In this document: piece by piece, positions 11,901 through 18,126 of the stretch | How positions within the stretch are numbered: the first letter of the stretch is position 1 | How the letters are laid out: every line of letters begins with the position of its first letter | Assembly: GCA_965224745.1 (NCBI GenBank) | Contig: CBDCZY010000009.1 | Location: 62,001-126,000, forward strand | Reading direction: 5' to 3' | DNA from: CBDCZY01 sp965224745 | GTDB lineage: Bacteria; Pseudomonadota; Gammaproteobacteria; Methylococcales; Methylomonadaceae | Length of the DNA stretch: 64,000 nucleotides | Notes under the pieces: generated by a model | What the model saw: the letters and a program-made list of their open reading frames with translations, nothing else | What the model was told of the DNA's origin: nothing | Databases searched by the model: none | Position numbers and translations under genes: made by a program

Positions 11901-14900
11901 CATTGCTAACGTCACTAACAAGGGCCGCTGTTAGGCTATCGCCATCAAGATCACCATCATTGGCTAGCACGCCATTTGCGGCGTTAATGGTAAGTGTGGC
12001 GCCCTCGTCTACCGTATAGACATTTGCCTGATCACTCAAAGACAATGATAAAATCTCACTACCAGTAAGCGCCTTATCAAAAACAGCGACCTCATCGATA
12101 CGGCCATCAAAGGCTCTGTACAAGTCATCTGGATTGGCACCGATATATACATTATTCGAATTAGTTGATATTACACCACCAACAGTATGTGTCATCGAGC
12201 CAACTTCTACTCCATCGAGGTAGAGCTTCATTTCGCCAGAACCCGCATCGTAGGTCGCCGTAGCAAGGTGCCACTGCTCTGCCGTAAGAGCACCAGATGT
12301 GGCTATTAACGTGTCTGTATTCCCACCTGCCTCGAGACGAAAACGTAACCGCTCTTCACCATCAACTAATACAGTACTAAGCATCCAGGTATGATCATCT
12401 TCTGCGCTTCCCGTTGCCTTAGAAATTATCCGCTGATCAGTTGCGTCAAAGTCATCTGCATTAATCCAGGCAGTCAATGTGATTCCGCTGCCTGCTACAT
12501 TAAAATTACCAACATCAACATAGTCTGTAGTTCCGTTGAAATCAGCAGAGGTATTGACATCATTAGTCAATGCACCGCTAGCTCCTAACGTCACGCCACC
12601 AACGTAGACACCGTTATTAGTAGCGGACCCAAGATCCGTCGCCGTTGTTCCCGAGGTTTCTCCAAGACGCCAGTAACTCAGCGGGTTGAGGTCGAGCAAA
12701 CTGCCGCTGTAGGCTGAGGGATCATCTCTGGAAACAGGCGCTACGTTGACATCAACCACAGTGATGTTAGCCGCAAATTCAGAAGTGTCGGTAAAGGTAG
12801 TGTAAGTAACATCGCTCTTCGTAGCAGTAGCGCTGATCTCTGCTCCATCCGCAACGCTTGCGGTCAAAACAGCATTAATAGTCGTGTTCCCTGAACCATC
12901 GGTAGCAACATTGGCATAACCAAGATAGGTTTCACCTTCGCCGTAACCTGTAGCATCGCCGCTGGTATTGGCAAAAAATTCAATACGGTAATAGCTGTTG
13001 GCTGTGGAATTAAAACTACCTATAATAGTGATTTGTGTACCTGATGTACTGGCAGTATTTAGTACCGGAAAATTCTGTAGATTATTGGCACCAGCATCAC
13101 CATCACCACTATCATTAACTAGTACACCATTAGCGGCAATATCTATACCCTGTCCAGTATTAGAAAATACATTATTACCCAAAATTGCATTGTCGGTTCC
13201 AGCGTTACTATCAAGTTGTATACCATTGCTGCCACTGTATGCAATGATATTGCCTGCCCCGGCAACTATGCCCCCTATGGTGTTGTTATCTGCACCTTGA
13301 AAAATCCTTATACCTTCTCCGGTATTACCAAGGTTTCCTGTACCATCTTTGTCGGTACCGATGTAATTCCCACTGATAATATTATTATCAGTGGACGAAC
13401 CATTGGCACCATCAATAACGACACTATTAGATCCACTTGCAGAAATAACATTACCTGCATCAGCGATTGATCCACCAATGGTGTTGTTAGTTGCACCGTT
13501 ATAGAGTGTTACCCCATGCCGGGTGTTACCTAAAGCAATGGTACCCGTTGAGTCTGTACCAATATAGTTACCCGAAACGGTATTATCGAATGCGTCAAAA
13601 CCAATGAAGACACCATCTTCGCCGTTACCAGAGATAACATTTCGTTCTGAAGTTGTCGTTCCACCAATCGTGTTGTTTGATGCATTAGTGCGAATCATTA
13701 TACCTTCATTGGTGTTAGCAATTGACGCAGTACCTGCCGCATTGGTACCAATGAAATTGCCTTGCACGATTGTGCCTGTGGTACCCGCGCCGTATAACAT
13801 GATACCGTCATCATCGTTTCCGGAAATGACATTACGATCCAGAGCGGTTATTCCGCCAATGGTTGTGCCAGAGGCATTGAAAACGTTAATGCCATGAACA
13901 CTGTTACCTAGATCTGTTGCTCCATCTTTATTAGTACCAATATAGTTACCTTTAATAACGTTATTGTCCGATTCAACTTGTATGCCACTGCCATCGAAGT
14001 TATTGATGATCAAACCTTGGATGGTACTGTCATCACTACCCGCTGCTAATGTGAGTCCGTCATCGGATACATTTGTTCCATTCAGCTCGATAAGTGGCGT
14101 AGTAGGTGTCAGTGCACCGTATTGTGAAAAACCATCAATAGTGACGGTCTCATTAATAGAATCCAGTGCGCTTAGCAATGTGATGGTTTGTTGACTACCA
14201 TCAGCATCTATATCAAATGTAATGGTGTCAGCAACACCGTCATTGGCGTTCGCATCTAAAATTGCTTGGCGTAATGATCCTGACCCAGAATCGCTGGTAG
14301 TTGAAACAATATAATTGTTACTGATGGATGGGTTAGCTAAAGTTGTGATAGTGCTACTTGAAAGTGCTTCACTATAAATACGTACATCATCAAGTAGTCC
14401 TTTAAATTCACCACCGACTGATGCACCCTGATAGGCACCTATGGTTGCATTTGTAATTGTATTGAGATCAGCGATAAATATCGACGAAGAATTTGTTCCA
14501 TCGACATATGATAGTGCGCCTCCCGTTAATTGAGTTCCATCAATGTATAATGCATTTCCAGTGGGTGAAGAGGTGAATGCTACATGGTGCCAAGTGCCAT
14601 CATTGATAGAAGTCGATGATTTTAGATCAAGGGGAAAGTTTCCTCCATCTTGGACTGTAAGTTGTAATGTTCCATTGTCTACATAAAATGAAACATAGTT
14701 CGACTCTGTTGCACCATCACCAATATCAAAAATGGTATAGGTGCCATTATCAGCACTTGAAATATTCACCCATGCCGAAATAGTTCCATTTAATAACCCA
14801 CTAAAACTCGACACATTTGAAGTTAAATCAACATAGTCGCCAGATCCGTCTAACGATAGCTTTCCAGACCCAACAGCCTCAGGCCCTCCGCTGGAACCAG

Positions 14901-15729
14901 TAGTAGCGCCATTAATTAAAGATCCATTATTCAAATTCCCACTGGAATCATGCGCATCGATATCAAAACTCCAATGCCCAACCAAACCAGTTGTCGTATC
15001 CGCTAACACGCCTTCCCAAGTTTGTTGCAACTCTTGGCTAGGAGCCACCGTGGCCTCGATAGAACCGATTTGAACCTCTAGATCCCAGTCCCCACCCAGA
15101 CTTTCATGACCTGTCAAATCATCGGATGCAGCCACATCGGCGTGAGTTAAACTGCTTAAGGCTTGAACCAGGCTCCGTCCATCTTCAGTGGCAGCAAGGT
15201 TACAGCCATAAATCAGAAAATCTCCATTTTCCGAAAAAGCTTCTGCCCACTGACCCACCTCGTTTTGTGATTGATCGAGCGTTTCTTGATTCAGTTGGCT
15301 ATTGCCAAGATTAATAAAGCCATCATTACCATGCGAAATTAAATGAACTGCGTCCAAATTCTGGTGCGATGTTAAAATTTCGCTGATTTGCTCGATACCG
15401 TTTCGATCAGCATCCAACATAATGGTTATTTTTTCAACACCGTCCTCGCTTTGCTTTAAGTCATTAATAAGGGATTGATAATCATCAACAGCAGGATCAA
15501 TAATAATAAGTTCTTTGCGGGTTAGAACAGCTTGCTTGTCAGAACTGCCCGCTGACTGACTCAGTTGTTGAAGCTTATCGACATCACTTACAATCAGTGT
15601 TTCAGCCGGATTATCCTGAACTTCATTATCGACACCAACAGCAACACCACTCCAATCTGCGGACAATAGTACGCGTTGTTCGAGATTCTCGAGAATAAAT
15701 TGATTGGATAAGTTCTTTTGTTTTTTCAT
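2920..15729 (-). CDS. Giant 4,269-residue surface/adhesin-like protein: LEPR-XLL-like N-terminus, DUF4347, LamG, beta-helix, tandem Ig/cadherin-like repeats
   Basis: Residues 13-24 hold a LENLEQRVLLSA motif close to the LEPR-XLL motif found at the start of very long exported proteins. Residues about 73-228 are a DUF4347 domain with a SHG (His133) and a YGC (Cys176). Then follow a LamG-like domain (about 247-460), a parallel beta-helix region with NVISGN/GNYIGT turns (about 475-930), a second LamG-like domain (about 985-1210), a tandem-95/VCBS-like module, and about 10.5 copies of a 212-residue double Ig/cadherin-like unit (about 1343-3585). He_PIG-, cadherin- and VCBS-like modules come next, and a hydrophobic, glycine-rich segment (about 4198-4233) lies near the C-terminus. 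There are no RTX nonapeptides and no classical cleavable signal peptide. This composition indicates an exported, probably surface-displayed, carbohydrate- or cell-binding protein. The neighbouring SecA paralogue, M50-HlyD and adaptor genes are candidate export factors. No strong ribosome site precedes the ATG at 15729. Confidence 0.9.
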   Translation of the reverse strand: MKKQKNLSNQFILENLEQRVLLSADWSGVAVGVDNEVQDNPAETLIVSDVDKLQQLSQSAGSSDKQAVLTRKELIIIDPAVDDYQSLINDLKQSEDGVEKITIMLDADRNGIEQISEILTSHQNLDAVHLISHGNDGFINLGNSQLNQETLDQSQNEVGQWAEAFSENGDFLIYGCNLAATEDGRSLVQALSSLTHADVAASDDLTGHESLGGDWDLEVQIGSIEATVAPSQELQQTWEGVLADTTTGLVGHWSFDIDAHDSSGNLNNGSLINGATTGSSGGPEAVGSGKLSLDGSGDYVDLTSNVSSFSGLLNGTISAWVNISSADNGTYTIFDIGDGATESNYVSFYVDNGTLQLTVQDGGNFPLDLKSSTSINDGTWHHVAFTSSPTGNALYIDGTQLTGGALSYVDGTNSSSIFIADLNTITNATIGAYQGASVGGEFKGLLDDVRIYSEALSSSTITTLANPSISNNYIVSTTSDSGSGSLRQAILDANANDGVADTITFDIDADGSQQTITLLSALDSINETVTIDGFSQYGALTPTTPLIELNGTNVSDDGLTLAAGSDDSTIQGLIINNFDGSGIQVESDNNVIKGNYIGTNKDGATDLGNSVHGINVFNASGTTIGGITALDRNVISGNDDDGIMLYGAGTTGTIVQGNFIGTNAAGTASIANTNEGIMIRTNASNNTIGGTTTSERNVISGNGEDGVFIGFDAFDNTVSGNYIGTDSTGTIALGNTRHGVTLYNGATNNTIGGSIADAGNVISASGSNSVVIDGANGSSTDNNIISGNYIGTDKDGTGNLGNTGEGIRIFQGADNNTIGGIVAGAGNIIAYSGSNGIQLDSNAGTDNAILGNNVFSNTGQGIDIAANGVLVNDSGDGDAGANNLQNFPVLNTASTSGTQITIIGSFNSTANSYYRIEFFANTSGDATGYGEGETYLGYANVATDGSGNTTINAVLTASVADGAEISATATKSDVTYTTFTDTSEFAANITVVDVNVAPVSRDDPSAYSGSLLDLNPLSYWRLGETSGTTATDLGSATNNGVYVGGVTLGASGALTNDVNTSADFNGTTDYVDVGNFNVAGSGITLTAWINADDFDATDQRIISKATGSAEDDHTWMLSTVLVDGEERLRFRLEAGGNTDTLIATSGALTAEQWHLATATYDAGSGEMKLYLDGVEVGSMTHTVGGVISTNSNNVYIGANPDDLYRAFDGRIDEVAVFDKALTGSEILSLSLSDQANVYTVDEGATLTINAANGVLANDGDLDGDSLTAALVSDVSNGTLTLNTDGSFNYTPDAYWNGTESFTYTANDGGLDSSVATVTITVNPVNDEPSLTLGSNQIVAFNAGAQAVASFATPSAGGGSDESGQTFNYSASNDNTSLFSTQPSIDSSGQLTYTPATGQTGNATVTVSVQDSGGTVNAGDDDTSIDQIFTITVQNNTAPAISAIADQTIDEDDNTGALAFTVSDAETADGSLTVTASSDDTTLIPNANLALVNNSSGNWSIQATPAGNLNGSATITVTVDDGTTTTDETFTVTVTAINDEPTLALSGNQSVAFNAGVQTVASFATPSAGGGSDETGQTFSYNASNDNNSLFSTQPSIDSSGQLTYTPATGQTGNATVTVSVQDSGGTVNAGDDDTSSDQTFTITVQNNTAPAISAIADQTIDEDDNTGALAFTVSDAETADDSLTVTASSDDTTLIPNANLALVNNSSGNWSIQATPAGNLNGSATITVTVDDGTTTTDETFTVTVTAINDEPTLALSGNQSVAFNAGVQTVASFATPSAGGGSDETGQTFSYNASNDNNSLFSTQPSIDSSGQLTYTPATGQTGNATVTVSVQDSGGTVNAGDDDTSSDQIFTITVQNNTAPSISTISDQTIDEDDNTGALAFTVSDAETADDSLTVTASSDNTTLIPNGNLDIVDTGSGSWSIQATPVGNLNGSATITVTVDDGTTTTDETFTVTVTAINDEPTLALSGNQSVAFNAGVQTVASFATPSAGGGSDETGQTFSYNASNDNNSLFSTQPSIDSSGQLTYTPATGQTGNATVTVSVQDSGGTVNAGDDDTSSDQIFTITVQNNTAPSISTISDQTIDEDDNTGALAFTVSDAETADDSLTVTASSDNTTLIPNGNLDIVDTGSGSWSIQATPVGNLNGSATITVTVDDGTTTTDETFTVTVTAINDEPTLALSGNQSVAFNAGVQTVASFATPSAGGGSDETGQTFSYNASNDNNSLFSTQPSIDSSGQLTYTPATGQTGNATVTVSVQDSGGTVNAGDDDTSSDQIFTITVQNNTAPSISTISDQTIDEDDNTGALAFTVSDAETADDSLTVTASSDNTTLIPNGNLDIVDTGSGSWSIQATPVGNLNGSATITVTVDDGTTTTDETFTVTVTAINDEPTLALSGNQSVAFNAGVQTVASFATPSAGGGSDETGQTFSYNASNDNNSLFSTQPSIDSSGQLTYTPATGQTGNATVTVSVQDSGGTVNAGDDDTSSDQIFTITVQNNTAPSISTISDQTIDEDDNTGALAFTVSDAETADDSLTVTASSDNTTLIPNGNLDIVDTGSGSWSIQATPVGNLNGSATITVTVDDGTTTTDETFTVTVTAINDEPTLALSGNQSVAFNAGVQTVASFATPSAGGGSDETGQTFSYNASNDNNSLFSTQPSIDSSGQLTYTPATGQTGNATVTVSVQDSGGTVNAGDDDTSSDQIFTITVQNNTAPSISTISDQTIDEDDNTGALAFTVSDAETADDSLTVTASSDDTTLIPNGNLDIVDTGSGSWSIQATPVGNLNGSATITVTVDDGTTTTDETFTVTVTAINDEPTLTLSGNQSVAFNAGVQTVASFATPSAGGGSDETGQTFSYNASNDNTSLFSAQPTIDSSGQLTYTPANGQTGSATVTVSVQDDGGTVNAGDDDTSSDQTFTITVQNNTAPAISAIADQTIDEDDNTGALAFTVSDAETADDSLTVTASSDNTTLIPNGNLDIVDTGSGSWSIQATPVGNLNGSATITVTVDDGTTTTDETFTVTVTAINDEPTLALSGNQSVAFNAGVQTVASFATPSAGGGSDETGQTFSYNASNDNNSLFSTQPSIDSSGQLTYTPATGQTGNATVTVSVQDSGGTVNAGDDDTSSDQIFTITVQNNTAPSISTISDQTIDEDDNTGALAFTVSDAETADDSLTVTASSDNTTLIPNGNLDIVDTGSGSWSIQATPVGNLNGSATITVTVDDGTTTTDETFTVTVTAINDEPTLTLSGNQSVAFNAGVQAVASFATPSAGGGSDESGQTFGYTVSNDNTSLFSAQPTIDSSGQLTYTPANGQTGSATVTVSVQDDGGTVNAGDDDTSSDQTFTITVQNNTAPSISTISDQTIDEDDNTGALAFTVSDAETADDSLTVTASSDNTTLIPNGNLDIVDTGSGSWSIQATPVGNLNGSATITVTVDDGTTTTDETFTVTVTAINDEPTLALSGNQSVAFNAGIQTVASFATPSAGGGSDETGQTFSYNASNDNNSLFSTQPSIDSSGQLTYTPATGQTGNATVTVSVQDSGGTVNAGDDDTSIDQIFTITVQNNTAPSISTISDQTIDEDDNTGALAFTVSDAETRDEDLVVTVSSTNQALIPDGNITLVDLGSGNWTIQATPEANQNGSTTVTIGVTDGLNPSTNQFNVLVNPVNDSPNLTGSIANQTGIEATAFSFQVPANTFTDIDNTDSLTYTVDGLPVWLDFDANNRVLSGIPAADDVGVTTLTVRATDTDNITVGTSFVLTVLASNDNPVNQAPIIDDQIFQLPITSEINSLLGQVEVVDPDQQDNHIFTILEGNSDKRFAIDNDGRITVLTELNDVNPGDQFLLTVEVSDQLGLSDQAQITVVFTTNEQTFNVLPDQYDVDEDNKLTISAEQGLLANDSGFDATLLTSQIEGLPNHGTLLLNPDGSFDYTPEANFNGVDQFSYRVVAENLISHIVDVEIIVNPVNDAPVSEQDNFTTGTSENVSISIQQLLQNDSDVEQDNLTITGIGQPDHGTVLIDENGIIQYIPDNGFSGEDIFTYTLEDGQGGITHGFVKIFVKPILPVFLETLQTNLGLSNPGITSATPLELSHFVLVHQLTNALDNQDSDIVGSVGRVPAALETVEQEHSESDINDVSPINEQEVNGEALMPDIEELNPEQVQAYLSQSIKDYKVQNTTKLSQNSFRQLASEPKFISALDTMKEQMDKNNSEEIIIKGLVGASITISAGSVGWFLRGGSMLASLLSTIPMWKGFDPLPVLSVKPVEAKWQGKEKSLEQQADEIFN
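4975..11700 (-). repeat. About 10.5 tandem copies of a 636-bp coding repeat
   Basis: Equivalent points recur exactly every 636 bp (for example 5335, 5971, 6607, 7243, 7879, 8515, 9151, 9787, 10423 and 11059), which equals 212 codons. Copies between about 7,600 and 10,500 look almost identical at the DNA level by eye. The outer copies at 5,000-7,600 and 10,500-11,700 carry scattered differences, some shared in blocks between non-adjacent copies. Each unit encodes two all-beta domains. The first opens with NNTAP and contains DQTIDEDDNTGALAF; the second opens with INDEPTL and contains GGGSDETGQTF. The pattern points to recent unequal crossing-over or gene conversion, and copy number may differ between strains or be misassembled. 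Confidence 0.95.
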
Positions 15730-16131
15730 TTAAACTTTAGCTGAAATGTGATACTTGTACTCTCTAGTTCTTTTCTTAATCAATGATCTGAAAAAATATA
15801 TTTTTCATAATTTTCATAGCTTTAAAATATTTTGTTCTAACAATTTTTTTCGTTTAATCCTTACAAATAAGTTATGGCTAAATTTAGCTAAAGTGTAGTT
15901 GTAAATTTAGATTTTTTTGCGTGTTTTATCTCAAATCGATACCAGCAAATAGTGCTGTTTTATTAGGCTAAAGCACCCATTTTGAGTTTTAGCTGAATAG
16001 ATTTTACAAACCAATTAATTGGAGAAAACTAACTTTTCTTCTTGGTTAAGAACGACGCGCATTAAACCAGAATACAAAATAACCGTTGTTATAGATTGAT
16101 TTGCAATGAGCATTGCAAGAATTTTTGATAT
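15730..16131 (-). promoter_or_regulatory. 402-bp untranslated region upstream of the giant gene, with TTTAGCTAAA-like motifs
   Basis: No gene is seen between the SecA-like stop and the giant gene's start. The stretch is strongly AT-rich and holds four close variants of a TTTAGCTAAA palindrome: 15736-15746, 15877-15894 (containing the perfect 12-bp palindrome GCTAAATTTAGC at 15877-15888), 15963-15973 and 15987-15998. The same motif recurs upstream of the GAF-HlyD gene. The length suggests that the giant gene has its own promoter or a long regulated leader. No promoter was assigned with confidence. Confidence 0.4.
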
Positions 16132-18126
16132 TTAGTCCGAACGACCGGTAAAGCCAAGCAGCGAAGAGGTTTTTTGATCGTTTTCTTTTACTTTTTTGCG
16201 AATCGCAGCATAATATCGTTCCGCTGCACGCTGCGAGAGAAAAAATAAGAGGTGCCCCAACCATGTGGGTAAGGTTTGATCTTGATTGGAAAATTGGTTA
16301 GCAATATGAAGTAACAGCTTAGAACCGTGTTTTTGCAGTAAATCGTCTTCTAATGAGAGCAGTTCTTCTACACTACCAGGATCACCTTGCCGCGCACAAC
16401 GACCAAATAACTGGCGGTCAATACGTCGGGAGTCATGTCGCTCGGTAGCAATCACATGGAGCCCTCCTAATTCAACAACGGCAGGATCAATTAAAATATC
16501 GGTCCCTCGACCCGCCATATTGGTTGCGATGGTAATTTGGCCAGGCTGGCCTGCTCGAGCAATCAGATCAGCTTCCTGCTGGTCTTGGCGTGCATTTAAT
16601 AATTGGTGAACGATACCTTGCTGCTTGAGCAAGTGGCTTAAATATTCTGATGCGGCCACCGTTCGAGTGCCAATTAAAACCGGTCTGGCTTGTTGCTGCA
16701 TCAAACGTATTCGTTGGATAACCGCCTGCCATTTCGCTTGCTCAGTCACATAAAAACAGCTGGGATAATAATTCCTTCGTGATGGTTTATGACTTGGGAT
16801 AACAGCCATCGTTAAACCATATACCACTGCAAGCTCTCGTGAAACTTCTTTAGCTGTGCCGGTCATGCCGCTTAGTTTCAAGTAGCGGGAGAAAAATTTT
16901 TGGTAGGCAATACGGGCTAACGTTTCCAAATGCCCTGTCACCTCACAATTTTCCTTAATTTGAATCATTTGATGCAGCAGTTTTTCCCATGAACGATCCG
17001 GCATCGCTCTGCCGGTAAATTCATCGATAATCTGGATGGTGTCATCCTTCACTAAATAATGCTTGTCTCGTTCAAAACAATACAGCGCTTTCAGTGCCAA
17101 TTGAACCATGGCTTCCCGACGTTTTTCACCCTGCCACAACCCTTCCATTTTGACTGTTAACTGGTGCAGCATTCTTTGTCCTGGTTCTGTTATCTGGATC
17201 GAACCGGTCTTGGTTCGGATCAGAAAATCACGGTTGGCGTTTAATAAACGGGCTAATCGTAATGCATCGTGAAGATCTTGTAAGTGACCGGTATCCTTCA
17301 CCTCTTTAGATAAAATTAATGGGGTTTTTGCCTCGTCAATCAATACGCTGTCCGCTTCGTCAATAATGGCATAACAAAGCCCCCGCATTATCAGAGAAGG
17401 AGGCTCTTGCGGCTGCCCTAACCGACTTAGCCTGTAAGCTTTATGGCTGCTCCTGCCCAGCACTATCCGATCTTTCAAATAATCGAAAGCGACTTGCTTG
17501 TTACTGCAATAAGTAATCGAGCAGGCGTATGCGGCTCGACGTTGTTCAGCGTCCATTGCTTCCTGTATGACGCCAACAGTCAGTCCAAGTTTTTGATACA
17601 GCGGCTGCATTAAGGTAGCATCGCGCTGTGCCAAATAATCATTGACGGTAATTACATGGACCGGCACTCCTGCCAACGCTGCTGTTGCTGCAGCTAACGT
17701 TGCGGTCAAGGTTTTGCCCTCTCCGGTCTCCATTTCAGCAACCTGTCCGTTCAACAAACTGAGTCCGCCTATCAACTGGCTGGGATAATGACGTTTACCA
17801 AGCGTTTGCTCGGCTATTTCTCTAATTAAAGCAAAAGATCGGCAGATTAACGGTGTTTGTAAACCTTGCTCGATTAGATCCAAGCGCAGTTGTCTGATGT
17901 GTTCAGGCCATTGGGTTTGATCTAAGGCCGACCAAAAGTTGCTGGCCTGCTCAATTTGATCAAGCAATGTCTGATCAGCACGGGTGATGTCTTTCCAGTA
18001 CTGATGAAGCTGATTTGTCAGTTGCTTGATCCACTGCTCTAATCCCGGCTTTACAGGATCAGTTTGTTCAGGGTATTCGCCTCTGGACAAACTGGGTTTA
18101 GGCAACGATAAACCGCTCTGTTGCAT
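16132..18126 (-). CDS. Short SecA paralogue (accessory SecA-like preprotein translocase ATPase)
   Basis: 664 residues, against roughly 850-900 for a housekeeping SecA. The DEAD motor is complete: METGEGKT Walker A (about 132-139), TVNDYLAQRDA, IIDEAD (about 254-259), the SGMTGTA motif of the preprotein-binding region, TNMAGRGTDI, and the RRIDRQLFGRCARQGDPGS motif VI. It ends soon after the second nucleotide-binding fold and a short helical tail, so much of the usual helical wing/scaffold and the zinc-binding SEC-C tail are absent. It probably acts in the cytosol at the inner membrane and drives export of a limited set of substrates, like accessory SecA2 proteins; the giant protein next door is the obvious candidate. 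Its ATG overlaps the stop of the upstream M50 gene (TGATG at 18124-18128), indicating coupled translation. A housekeeping secA should exist elsewhere. Confidence 0.9.
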   Translation of the reverse strand: MQQSGLSLPKPSLSRGEYPEQTDPVKPGLEQWIKQLTNQLHQYWKDITRADQTLLDQIEQASNFWSALDQTQWPEHIRQLRLDLIEQGLQTPLICRSFALIREIAEQTLGKRHYPSQLIGGLSLLNGQVAEMETGEGKTLTATLAAATAALAGVPVHVITVNDYLAQRDATLMQPLYQKLGLTVGVIQEAMDAEQRRAAYACSITYCSNKQVAFDYLKDRIVLGRSSHKAYRLSRLGQPQEPPSLIMRGLCYAIIDEADSVLIDEAKTPLILSKEVKDTGHLQDLHDALRLARLLNANRDFLIRTKTGSIQITEPGQRMLHQLTVKMEGLWQGEKRREAMVQLALKALYCFERDKHYLVKDDTIQIIDEFTGRAMPDRSWEKLLHQMIQIKENCEVTGHLETLARIAYQKFFSRYLKLSGMTGTAKEVSRELAVVYGLTMAVIPSHKPSRRNYYPSCFYVTEQAKWQAVIQRIRLMQQQARPVLIGTRTVAASEYLSHLLKQQGIVHQLLNARQDQQEADLIARAGQPGQITIATNMAGRGTDILIDPAVVELGGLHVIATERHDSRRIDRQLFGRCARQGDPGSVEELLSLEDDLLQKHGSKLLLHIANQFSNQDQTLPTWLGHLLFFLSQRAAERYYAAIRKKVKENDQKTSSLLGFTGRSD

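Noticed and set aside
2920..15729. Giant protein as a type I secretion RTX adhesin
   Set aside because: No calcium-binding nonapeptides and no type I C-terminal signal are seen, and no ABC exporter or TolC gene is nearby. The C-terminus is instead a hydrophobic segment.
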